64,000 nt of DNA from Lachnospiraceae bacterium (GTDB lineage: Bacteria; Bacillota; Clostridia; Lachnospirales; Lachnospiraceae), in the NCBI GenBank assembly GCA_016282915.1, contig JAEELW010000082.1, positions 1 to 64,000 on the forward strand. Direction: 5' to 3'. Below the pieces are notes generated by a model, which did not search any database, was not told where the DNA came from, and worked only from the letters and a program-made list of their open reading frames with translations. Of the stretch, positions 52,916-60,683 are shown piece by piece. Position 1 is the stretch's first letter; each line of letters starts with the position of its first letter. The position numbers were made by a program, and so were the translations under genes.

Positions 52916-53377
52916 TCACGCCTTCAGCATTTTCTTGATGCCCTTGACACAGCTCCTGGATGCCCAGGATTTCACTCCGTTCTCAAATTCCACGCCGATG
53001 GTGCCCGCCATATTGATATCAAAACGCTTTACCTTGTATACATTGACGATCTCCGACTGGGAGATCCGGATAAAGCGGGAGGGACTGAGTTCCTCCTCAA
53101 GCGCGGAGATCGTCTTTCTGCAGACAAATACCGCCTCCTCCGTCTGGATCAGGATTTTTCTGCCCTCCGTATACACACGGACGATCTCCCTCTGGGATAC
53201 AAATTCAAGCCCTTCTTCCCCCGTCGCCGGGATACGCGGAAAATCATTTTCCGTCACATTCTCGATCGCATCGATGATGTTCTCGACCTGCCGGTTCTTT
53301 TCCCGTGTCAGGATCTTCACCAAAGGATCGATACGTTCCGCATCAATTTCTATTTCAATATCCACCATTGATCTCAT
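52916..53377 (-). CDS. LytTR-domain DNA-binding regulator
   Basis: Protein of 153 residues. The N-terminal 50 residues are an extra alpha/beta segment; residues about 50-153 form a LytTR domain (REIVRVYTEGRKILIQTEE, then FIRISQSEIVNVYKVK). There is no receiver domain, so activity must be set by its DUF3021 partner or by binding. It heads an eight-gene operon, with a probable binding site just upstream, so autoregulation of the whole signalling cluster is likely. Confidence 0.88.
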   Translation of the reverse strand: MRSMVDIEIEIDAERIDPLVKILTREKNRQVENIIDAIENVTENDFPRIPATGEEGLEFVSQREIVRVYTEGRKILIQTEEAVFVCRKTISALEEELSPSRFIRISQSEIVNVYKVKRFDINMAGTIGVEFENGVKSWASRSCVKGIKKMLKA

Positions 53378-53433
53378 CTGCTGCTCTCTTTTCCGCCGGC
53401 AGACTCACCGGCAAATGTAATATTGAATACTTA

Positions 53434-53439
53434 ATTATA
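53434..53439 (-). promoter_or_regulatory. Minus-strand -10 box of the LytTR operon
   Basis: A perfect TATAAT on the minus strand, about 57 bases before the LytTR start. No -35 box is apparent at the right distance, which fits a promoter that needs an activator. Confidence 0.5.
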
Positions 53440-53466
53440 CTAAAAAACGGCGGGATACATCTCTCA

Positions 53467-53502
53467 TCGTGTTTATTCCGTCGTTTTTCATGTTTATTCG
53501 GT
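53467..53502 (-). promoter_or_regulatory. Putative LytTR operator: two direct repeats 21 bp apart
   Basis: TCGTGTTTATTCCGT (53467-53481) and TCATGTTTATTCGGT (53488-53502) agree at 13 of 15 positions and are offset by exactly 21 bp, two helical turns. LytTR proteins are known to bind such paired direct repeats. The site lies 28 bp upstream of the -10 box. Confidence 0.65.
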
Positions 53503-53514
53503 TATTGACAGTCC

Positions 53515-53549
53515 AAAACAGCCCGCCGGCGTTTCCACCGACGGGCTGT
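53515..53549 (-). terminator. Terminator of the DUF4337-like gene
   Basis: ACAGCCCG and CGGGCTGT with an inner CGG/CCG pair form a hairpin followed on the minus strand by four T. It separates the DUF4337-like gene from the LytTR operator. Confidence 0.75.
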
Positions 53550-53574
53550 GTGACTCTTTAAAGTGCTTTGTGCT

Positions 53575-54342
53575 TTACTTCGATGCGAAGAAGCTTCCGA
53601 TATCGAAGCCGGTAGGCATCGGGATCGTGCACATATAGACCGTTGCCAGGACCAGGCCGATCACGCCGATGAACAGCACGGCCTTGCGGTTCGGGATCTT
53701 TTTGAAAACGCCGACGATACCGAGCATGAACAGTACCACCGAGTAGATCACGTTTACCAGATTGTAGGCGTCGCCGTTTGCGTTGTCTTTCTGTCCCTGT
53801 TCCAGCAGCTCCTGGGATTCCGCAAGCAGCTCATTGGCTGTCACAAAATACTGGTCAACCGTCCCTTCCACTTCAAAGGGGGACTCCATATCGTCTCCCA
53901 TATCATTGATAGCATTCAGAAGAATCTCGCTGCAGTTCTGTTCCGCATAAGAGCTGAGTTTTTCCTCGATCAGCGCGGCTTCCAGCTCGTCCCCGCGCGC
54001 TTTCGCCAGCTCCTTGTCAAAGGAATACTCCATCATGGTATTCCATGCCATCAGATCGGACAGATACATCTGTATCGCGGAATTATACTCCGAATTACCT
54101 TCCGCAGCCAGGTTGTTGCTCTTGGTATAATTGGTCGCCTGGTTGCCGCCGTGCAGCGAGCCGATCCAGGACGCCCAGGCCGTCAGCAGTGCCGTGATGC
54201 CAAGGAAAACAGCGACCAGCACTTCCACCGTATTCTCGCTCATGCCCTTTTTCTTCTTGCCGCCTTCTTCCTTCTTTTCGGCTTCCTTCACTTCCGCCTT
54301 TACTTCCTCTTTTAATTCTTCTGTTTTGGTCTCTTCCGACAT
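53575..54342 (-). CDS. DUF4337-like membrane protein
   Basis: Protein of 255 residues. The first 35 residues are Glu/Lys-rich (KEEVKAEVKEAEKKEEGG). A transmembrane helix follows (VEVLVAVFLGITALLTAWASWIG), then a soluble helical domain (about 60-185) and two C-terminal helices separated by KKIPNRKA. The pattern and the LTAWASW motif resemble DUF4337 proteins, whose function is unknown. The start at 54342 was chosen for its ribosome site; it does not overlap the ion-channel gene 106 bp upstream. Confidence 0.65.
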   Translation of the reverse strand: MSEETKTEELKEEVKAEVKEAEKKEEGGKKKKGMSENTVEVLVAVFLGITALLTAWASWIGSLHGGNQATNYTKSNNLAAEGNSEYNSAIQMYLSDLMAWNTMMEYSFDKELAKARGDELEAALIEEKLSSYAEQNCSEILLNAINDMGDDMESPFEVEGTVDQYFVTANELLAESQELLEQGQKDNANGDAYNLVNVIYSVVLFMLGIVGVFKKIPNRKAVLFIGVIGLVLATVYMCTIPMPTGFDIGSFFASK

Positions 54343-54448
54343 TCCCGTTCTCCTCCTTATATTTTTACTCTTTTTTATTTCCTTTTCCCTTTTTCCTTCA
54401 GACACGCTCCCATGAACTCAGGACCGCATTATGCTGTCTGACTTTGGA

Positions 54449-55270
54449 TCATTTTCCCTTTTTGGCCAGCATCTCTTCCAGCTTTGCGAGATGCTCTTTC
54501 ACGGCGTCGATCTCTGCCTTGATATCGGTCGTGCCGTTTTCCTCATGCTCTTCCTGACGGTTCATCTCGGCCACCTCGCTGATCGCGTTGACCACGATAC
54601 CGACCACCACGTTCATCATCACGAAGGCCGAGACCAGCACGAAGGGTACAAAATAGGCCCAGGCATAATCAAAGACTTCCATAACGGGACGGCTGATACC
54701 CATGGACCAGCTTTCCAGCGTCATCACCTGGAAGAGCGTATACATCGCCTTGGGTATATCACCGAACCAGTCCGGGAAGGCTTCGCCGAACTGGGTCACG
54801 CCGATGATCGAAAAGATATAATAGATGATGAGCAGCAGAAGCGCCGTCCAGGAGATCCCGGGGAGCGACTTGCCGATGGCTGCGATGATCACCTGCAGCG
54901 GCTTTAAGGAACTGATCATCTTGAACCCGCGCAGCCCCTTCAGAGAGCGGAACACGCGGAATACACGCAGTATCCTTATGGACGAGAGCACCGCGAGGCC
55001 CGAGAGCAGCGAGGTGATCACGATGATGAAATCAAACCAGTTCCAGGCGCTCTTGAAATAGCCGAAAAACTTATACGCCACCATCTTCAGCAACATCTCA
55101 GCGATAAAGATGCCCAGGCAGATATTATCGATGATCGAGAGCACATCGCCCGCCGAATTATTGACAGCCGGAAAAGTCTGCAGTCCCAGTATGATGGAAT
55201 TGATGATGATCACGATCAGGATCGTGTTCTGAAACAGTTTACCTTCAACAAATTTTTTAAGCTTTTCCAT
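54449..55270 (-). CDS. NaChBac-type voltage-gated ion channel
   Basis: Protein of 273 residues, the size of the bacterial sodium channel NaChBac. Six helices are visible: S1-S4 voltage sensor with regularly spaced arginines in S4 (RILRVFRVFRSLKGLRGFK), the pore helix and filter TLESW (Glu186), and S6. The C-terminal 40 residues are a coiled coil typical of the tetramer. TLESWS is the Na-selective filter type. It could respond to depolarisation linked to motility or osmotic change. The downstream DUF4337-like gene may be cotranscribed. Confidence 0.92.
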   Translation of the reverse strand: MEKLKKFVEGKLFQNTILIVIIINSIILGLQTFPAVNNSAGDVLSIIDNICLGIFIAEMLLKMVAYKFFGYFKSAWNWFDFIIVITSLLSGLAVLSSIRILRVFRVFRSLKGLRGFKMISSLKPLQVIIAAIGKSLPGISWTALLLLIIYYIFSIIGVTQFGEAFPDWFGDIPKAMYTLFQVMTLESWSMGISRPVMEVFDYAWAYFVPFVLVSAFVMMNVVVGIVVNAISEVAEMNRQEEHEENGTTDIKAEIDAVKEHLAKLEEMLAKKGK

Positions 55271-55343
55271 CTTTCCCCACCCTTATATGCATACCTTTCA
55301 GAAACTGAGCATACAGGCTTTTTATAGCATAAATACGGTACTT

Positions 55344-55372
55344 TTGTCAATTATACGGATCCATGTTATACT
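55344..55372 (+). promoter_or_regulatory. Promoter of the two-component system
   Basis: TTGTCA (55344-55349) and TATACT (55367-55372) with a 17-bp spacer, about 55 bases before the regulator start. Confidence 0.65.
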
Positions 55373-55430
55373 TAACATAAGTTAGACTATTTCAGCTGAA
55401 CATGAGGACCGGTGACAACAGGAGCGCGAC

Positions 55431-56135
55431 ATGAAAAACAGAGTTCTGATCGTTGAAGATGACAGTGAAATAAGGAAACTGCTGGCAGATTTCCTGAAAA
55501 GCCGCGGCTTTCCTGTAACGGAAGCCGCCGACGGCCGGGAAGCATCCGCCGTCCTGCTTTCGGAGCGCTTTGAGCTGATCCTGATGGACATGATGCTGCC
55601 CTATAAATCCGGAGATACGCTGATCAGCGAACTGCGCGAAAATACGGAGGATCCGGAGCGCAGCAGGACGCCGGTCATCGTGATCTCGGCAAAATCAAAG
55701 CTGGACACCCGTCTGGAAGTGCTGCGCATGGGTGCGGACGACTACATCATCAAACCTTTCGACCTCGAAGAGGTGCTGGTGCGCATCGAGGTGGTGCTGC
55801 GCCGCGTCTCGGAGCAGAACGCTTCCCCGGAGATCCTCACCGCCGGTCCCATCCTTCTGGATGAACATGATCATACGGTAAGCTGCAATGATATCCCCCT
55901 GAAACTCACCTCAAAGGAGCTGCAGCTTTTGCGCCTCTTTCTGAAAAACCCGAAAAAGACCTTCACCAAGGCCAATCTCTATGAATCCGTCTGGAATGAT
56001 GTCTACTATTATGAGGACAATACTATCAACGTCCACATCAGCAACCTGCGCAGCAAGCTGAAAAAAGCCTGCGGCGAGGATATGATCGAAACCGTCTGGG
56101 GCATCGGCTACCGGCTGAAGCCGGAAGGAGAATGA
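55431..56135 (+). CDS. OmpR-family response regulator
   Basis: Protein of 234 residues: receiver (about 1-125) with VEDDSEIR, phospho-Asp in LMDMMLPYKSG, Ser and Lys (IIKPF), and a winged-helix DNA-binding domain (about 140-234) with the VWGIGYRL end. AGGAGC precedes the ATG. It lies 1 base before a histidine kinase gene. The gene neighbourhood (ABC-2 transporter, S41 peptidase) matches peptide-antibiotic resistance regulators of the NsrR/LanR kind; this is a context-based guess. Confidence 0.93.
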   Translation: MKNRVLIVEDDSEIRKLLADFLKSRGFPVTEAADGREASAVLLSERFELILMDMMLPYKSGDTLISELRENTEDPERSRTPVIVISAKSKLDTRLEVLRMGADDYIIKPFDLEEVLVRIEVVLRRVSEQNASPEILTAGPILLDEHDHTVSCNDIPLKLTSKELQLLRLFLKNPKKTFTKANLYESVWNDVYYYEDNTINVHISNLRSKLKKACGEDMIETVWGIGYRLKPEGE

Positions 56136-56136
56136 T

Positions 56137-57051
56137 ATGGTGTTTCCCCTGATCCTCTGCCTGGGCCTGCTTCTGCTCCTGTGCCTGTATCTGCTCATAC
56201 GTCTCTTTCTGATCCGTTCCAACCTGCGCAATATGCGCCGTGAACTGGAGCATACCCGGGACCGGGATTACGACCGGCAGCTGCGCATCAGCTTAAACGA
56301 CAGCGAGCTGAACCGTCTGACCGAGGAGCTGAACCATAATCTGGATTACCAGAAAACACTGAAGCTTCAGGAAGAGGCCGCACGCAGGCAGCTGGAACGT
56401 TCCGTCTCCGATATCGCCCACGATCTGCGCACGCCCCTTACGGTCATCAAGGGCAATCTCCAGCTGCTCGAAAGCGAAGCCCTGAGCGCGGAAGGCCGGA
56501 AATGCCTGGATGTGAGCCGGCGCAAGGCCGAAAGCTTAAAGGGCATGGTGGACGAATTCTTTGAGCTCTCGGTGCTGGAAAGCGATACGCAGGAGGTATC
56601 GCTGAAAAAACTTGACCTCGTATCCTTCCTGGCGCAGTTCATCATCGATCACGAAAGCCTGATCCGCGAAAAAGGCCTGACCCCCGAGATCTCATTTCCC
56701 GAAAAGTCCGTCTTTGTAAACGCCAATGAGGATCTCTGCTCGCGTGTCTTTTCGAATCTCCTTGCAAATATCTGCAAATACGCAAGGGAAAGCTTCCGTC
56801 TCAGCCTTTCCGCGGAGGACGGAACGGTAACGCTCGCCAACCGCGTCTCCCCTTCCGACGAGATCGATACGGAACACATCTTTGACCGTGCCTACCGCGC
56901 CGACAAAGCCCGCCGGGAAGGCAGCGCGGGCCTGGGCCTCTATATCGCAAAACTCCTGATGGAAAAACAGAACGGCAGCATCAGCGCTGCCGTTTTGTCC
57001 GGAGAACTCGTCTTTCAGCTCCGTTTCACAGGGGCGGGATCCGAAGGCTGA
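56137..57051 (+). CDS. Short two-component sensor kinase
   Basis: Protein of 304 residues. A single N-terminal transmembrane helix (about 3-25) leads directly to a linker, HisKA with DIAHDLRTPLTVIKG and a compact HATPase (NLLANICKYA, GLGLYIAK). There is no extracellular sensor domain, as in the short kinases of lantibiotic-resistance systems, which sense through the membrane or through a partner transporter. The start (GGAAGGAG site, ATG 56137) is clear. It converges with the S41 peptidase gene, 4 bases away. Confidence 0.9.
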   Translation: MVFPLILCLGLLLLLCLYLLIRLFLIRSNLRNMRRELEHTRDRDYDRQLRISLNDSELNRLTEELNHNLDYQKTLKLQEEAARRQLERSVSDIAHDLRTPLTVIKGNLQLLESEALSAEGRKCLDVSRRKAESLKGMVDEFFELSVLESDTQEVSLKKLDLVSFLAQFIIDHESLIREKGLTPEISFPEKSVFVNANEDLCSRVFSNLLANICKYARESFRLSLSAEDGTVTLANRVSPSDEIDTEHIFDRAYRADKARREGSAGLGLYIAKLLMEKQNGSISAAVLSGELVFQLRFTGAGSEG

Positions 57052-57055
57052 TCCC

Positions 57056-58765
57056 TCATCGATAGTTTATCGCATACTCCAGTACGTAATCTTCACCTTC
57101 ATCAAAGATCTTTCCGAGCGCTTCTTCCGTAAAAGGAATGAAATGGTCTACGGGTACCCGGCTTTTATGATCCGGGAAGGTATCGATGATCGGTACCGAA
57201 TTCTCATCCAGATCCGGAACTGCGGAATAGCTCAGGCTGCCCGTGCCCACCGGTATGGAGCTCACCGCCTGGCAGGAGGAATTGCTGCCGGTAAAGCCCA
57301 TGACCGTCACATTGGGATACTGCGCCATCAGATACGTCATCATGTCTCCCGCGCTGACCGTCTCCGCATTGACCAGCACAATGATATCCCTGCCGGCCCA
57401 CAGGTTCTCTCCGGTATATGTCGTGGGTTCACCCTTTATATACTTCCCGTCCGCGCCGCGTTCGAAACGCACTTCCTTTTCGTTGATCCGCGCGTTATAC
57501 GAGATCACATGCTCTCCCTCCGGTGCAAAGAGCGCTGCCACCGCGCCTACCATGAAGGGACTGCCGCCGCTGTTCATACGCAGATCCATGATCAGCCGCT
57601 CTGCTCCGCATTCATTCAGCGCGTCCAGCATGACCCGCAGTTCCTTCGTCATCTCCGAATAATCGTCGCCGTTATAGCTCTCCATATCATACGCCATGGA
57701 ATCTATGCGGAACAGCGCCGTTTTCTCATCCACCATACGCCAGTCCAGGTTGGAGATGTTCATACCCTTATCCAGGGTTTCGATCGTATTCAGGAGCCGG
57801 GGCGAGTAAGGCCCCAGCGCCTTTGCCGTAACGGTACTCTCCTGTCCCTGATCATTGATAAAGCTGATCTCTACCGAGTCGCCGCCTGTTCCCGCCGCAT
57901 ATACCGGAAGATAGAATTCTTCATTTCTTCTGTCCGGAAAGGAACTCATATAGGCTTCGATCCGCGAATATGCCTCCTCTACCGGACGCCCGTTCCAGGC
58001 CGTGATGATGCTTCCGTTACGGAGACCGGCATTCTTAAGCTGCAGCCGGTCTTCCTCTGCTGTCTCGCTCATATAGTCCAGGGCAAATCCGTAATCCTCC
58101 CCCGGATTGCTGACGGTATAGGAATTCACGCAGCCCTCCACATTTACCGCTGCAAATCTGCCGTCGGACAGGCGCAGCATCGACAGACCGTAATCGTTTC
58201 CGTAGAGTCTTGCATAAAGCTCGTTATTCGCATCCTCATCCGCTACGCTGTATGAGACATGGCCGTCATAAAACTCCAGAGCAAACTTCGTCCAGCTCAC
58301 GTTGCAGAGATATTCATCCTGCTCTTTTTCCGCTTCCGCAAACTGCGGCCGGTATTTTTCATACAGCGCATCCCAGTCGATGCCTTTTTCTTCGGTGAGC
58401 ACATAATGCTCCTTCATGGTCGCGAAGGCTTCTTCAAAATCCTTCAGATACTGCGCCCTGTGATACATGGGGCTGATGCTCATATATACCAGCGATACGA
58501 GTACGCACACCACAGCCGCGCCCGATAAGAGATCCTTAAGCTTCTGCTTATCGGCAAACAGTTCGCCCATGATAAGGAGTGCTGCGATATATACCCCGAG
58601 ATTTCCGATATCCCAGCCGATGAAGGGCGCCAGCAGTATCGACAGGATCAGGGGCAGCAGATATACCAGCCGCCACAGCCGTGACGCAAGCTTCCGGGAT
58701 ATGGCCGGTATGAAAAATGTAAAGAGCGACAGTATCAGTATGATAACAGTAAGTGAGTAATCCAT
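57056..58765 (-). CDS. S41-family peptidase, NSR-like, membrane-anchored
   Basis: Protein of 569 residues. Three or four transmembrane helices at the N terminus (about 1-105) are followed by a tail-specific protease domain outside the cell. His169 in YDGHVSYS and Ser471 in TVSAGDM match the His/Ser dyad of the nisin-resistance protease NSR. The family cleaves C-terminal tails; nisin or a similar peptide may be the target. The start is set by an AAGGAG site; the longer frame runs into the REP-like repeats. It is downstream of the ABC transporter on the same strand. Confidence 0.85.
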   Translation of the reverse strand: MDYSLTVIILILSLFTFFIPAISRKLASRLWRLVYLLPLILSILLAPFIGWDIGNLGVYIAALLIMGELFADKQKLKDLLSGAAVVCVLVSLVYMSISPMYHRAQYLKDFEEAFATMKEHYVLTEEKGIDWDALYEKYRPQFAEAEKEQDEYLCNVSWTKFALEFYDGHVSYSVADEDANNELYARLYGNDYGLSMLRLSDGRFAAVNVEGCVNSYTVSNPGEDYGFALDYMSETAEEDRLQLKNAGLRNGSIITAWNGRPVEEAYSRIEAYMSSFPDRRNEEFYLPVYAAGTGGDSVEISFINDQGQESTVTAKALGPYSPRLLNTIETLDKGMNISNLDWRMVDEKTALFRIDSMAYDMESYNGDDYSEMTKELRVMLDALNECGAERLIMDLRMNSGGSPFMVGAVAALFAPEGEHVISYNARINEKEVRFERGADGKYIKGEPTTYTGENLWAGRDIIVLVNAETVSAGDMMTYLMAQYPNVTVMGFTGSNSSCQAVSSIPVGTGSLSYSAVPDLDENSVPIIDTFPDHKSRVPVDHFIPFTEEALGKIFDEGEDYVLEYAINYR

Positions 58766-59087
58766 TTTTTTCTCCTTTTCTGATCCTTGAGGACAAGGGG
58801 ACGATGAGGACAAGGGGACGGTCCTGTTGTCCTCATTAGCGAGGACGCGGGGACGGTTCTGTGAGGACGCGGGGACGGTTCTTCTGTCCTCACAAGACAA
58901 GGGGACCGTCCTGTTGTCCTGTTGCTTATGCCTCCCCCGGAAAAACCACCGGGTCCTTCTCCATGGCTTGGTTCTTTAATTTTGAGGACAAAAGGACCGT
59001 CCCCCTGTCTTCAGGTTCTTTATTTTTGAGGACAGAAGGACCGTCCCCCTGTCTTCAGAATCTTCCCCCTGTCCTCGTCCCATGGTT
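58766..59087. repeat. Cluster of REP-like palindromic repeats
   Basis: No gene is visible. At least six copies of a GAGGACAnnnGGACNGTCC-type unit occur, in both orientations: near 58789, 58806-58834 (a full hairpin GAGGACAA/TTGTCCTC), 58841, 58863, 58894, 58984 and 59029-59054. The last two are almost identical over 40 bases (ending GACCGTCCCCCTGTCTTCAG). Such repeats in Clostridia resemble REP elements moved by RAYT/Y1 transposases, but no transposase is in the window. They lie between the permease and peptidase genes of one probable operon and could fold in its mRNA. Confidence 0.8.
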
Positions 59088-59876
59088 TCAGTCCAGGTCG
59101 TCGCGCCGAAAGAATGCGTAGCCGGCGACAAGATAGACCGCGCTCATCACAAGTGAAACGATGACCGTACCTATGGCCAACCCGGGATCCGGCGCGCCTT
59201 CACAGACCGTATACTGAACGACGCCCCTGCCGGGTACCACATTATACAGGCTGAAATCCCCTACGTTCATAAGCTCGGTCAGATTGAATATCCCCAGCAT
59301 GTATCCGACCTTGTTCAGGATCACATCATTTAAGATGATGCAGCCCATCTCCGAAAGAAAGCCCAGGGTGATGACCACGCTCTGCTTCTTTACGATAAAG
59401 GCCAGCATCGAATAGAAAGACGCCATCCGCATAAAGGGAAAGAAGAACAGGGCGGTCCGTATGCAGATATCCGTGGCCTTTATCCTGTCTCCCCAGCCGT
59501 ATACGAGCGCGGTGACGATATACGGCGCAAACGCGAGCAGCGTCGCCACAACGGAGGTGAAAGCCACACAGATGAACACCCTTGCCGCATAGCTGCTCAG
59601 GCGCGAATGGCCGTTCATCAATTCGTAATTCAGATCCTTCTCGCCGAAATCCCCCGCACAGATCATTCCGCACATGATCCCTATGAGCATGATCTGGAAG
59701 ATCCAGGAAAGGCCGTTACCCTCGAGAAATAACGCTCCCGCACTCTTTTCGCCTTCCGATGTGGCCGTGACCAGAAGGCCCATCGCTGCGATCCCCACCG
59801 TCATGAGCAGTGTGATCCTCAGCAGTGACAGCTTACAGCGCAGCTGATATAATTGTGATGAAATGATCTTCTTCAT
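59088..59876 (-). CDS. ABC-2 type transporter permease (second)
   Basis: Protein of 262 residues with six predicted transmembrane helices; LRCKLSLLRITLLMTVGIAAM is the first. The conserved DLNYELMNGHSRLSSYAARV segment is shared in sequence and position with the other permease (TLNYEIMAGHGRSRIFLARM), so the pair forms a heterodimeric channel. It follows that permease by 9 bases. The pattern matches LanE/LanG-type proteins that export or clear peptide antibiotics from the membrane. Confidence 0.85.
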   Translation of the reverse strand: MKKIISSQLYQLRCKLSLLRITLLMTVGIAAMGLLVTATSEGEKSAGALFLEGNGLSWIFQIMLIGIMCGMICAGDFGEKDLNYELMNGHSRLSSYAARVFICVAFTSVVATLLAFAPYIVTALVYGWGDRIKATDICIRTALFFFPFMRMASFYSMLAFIVKKQSVVITLGFLSEMGCIILNDVILNKVGYMLGIFNLTELMNVGDFSLYNVVPGRGVVQYTVCEGAPDPGLAIGTVIVSLVMSAVYLVAGYAFFRRDDLD

Positions 59877-59885
59877 ACCGTCTCC

Positions 59886-60683
59886 TTAATCCCTGTCCCT
59901 CTTTTTGAAATCGATATATGCCACTGTTAGGTATATGGTCCCGAGTACCAGCGATGCGATGACCGTCGACCACAGGAGATACGGAGGGATCGCCGTTTCA
60001 TATACCGTTACTTTCTCTCCGTCGATCACATATTCCCTGCAATTACCGATATGGTGCAGCTCCGCGATATTGAGCATCCCCATAAACCAGGGCATTTCAT
60101 GATCCTTAAGATTCATAAGCCCCACGATCACTTCACGCAGCATGCTGCCCAGTTCAAATGCCAGAAAGGAAAAGCCGATCCCCTTGCCGGCGCTTCGGAA
60201 CAGGGAAGACATCATGATCGCAAAAGCCGATATCCGAAACATCGGAAGGAGCGAAAGCAGCACGCGGCAGACAACATCCTGTATGCTGACACCTTTATAC
60301 CAGCCGCCGATACAGCCAAAAAGCACAAGCGGATAGTAGTACAGCACAGCAAGTATGATCACGCCCCAGAACAGACCGCTGATCATTCTCGCAAGAAAGA
60401 TCCTGCTCCTTCCGTGTCCCGCCATGATCTCGTAATTCAGGGTCCTGTCACCCGCATCCCCATAAGACGGTATACAGCTTAAGGTCAACGAAGCAAAAAC
60501 CACGATAAAGAAGGCCTCCGATATGGCTTTAATGTAATACTCCGCTCCGTCCATATCCGTAAGCGAAGTGCCCAGGACCATACCGACCATCAGGACAGGC
60601 AAGCCGATCATGGCGATGATCGCGATGAAAACAGCCAGATTTTTTCTTGTAGAGTAGTTGATCGACCGGATAATGTTTATCAT
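59886..60683 (-). CDS. ABC-2 type transporter permease (first)
   Basis: Protein of 265 residues with six transmembrane helices. The cytoplasmic coupling block TLNYEIMAGHGRSRIFLARM is recognised in the paired permease. Its start overlaps the ATPase stop by 4 bp (ATGA). Together with the second permease and the ATPase it forms a three-gene unit of the lantibiotic-immunity or bacitracin-resistance kind; the substrate is unproven. Confidence 0.85.
   Translation of the reverse strand: MINIIRSINYSTRKNLAVFIAIIAMIGLPVLMVGMVLGTSLTDMDGAEYYIKAISEAFFIVVFASLTLSCIPSYGDAGDRTLNYEIMAGHGRSRIFLARMISGLFWGVIILAVLYYYPLVLFGCIGGWYKGVSIQDVVCRVLLSLLPMFRISAFAIMMSSLFRSAGKGIGFSFLAFELGSMLREVIVGLMNLKDHEMPWFMGMLNIAELHHIGNCREYVIDGEKVTVYETAIPPYLLWSTVIASLVLGTIYLTVAYIDFKKRDRD

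Noticed and set aside
58766-58900. Upstream extension of the S41 peptidase (45 extra residues)
   Set aside because: The extension translates the REP-like repeats; the ribosome site and hydrophobic start of the family are at 58765.
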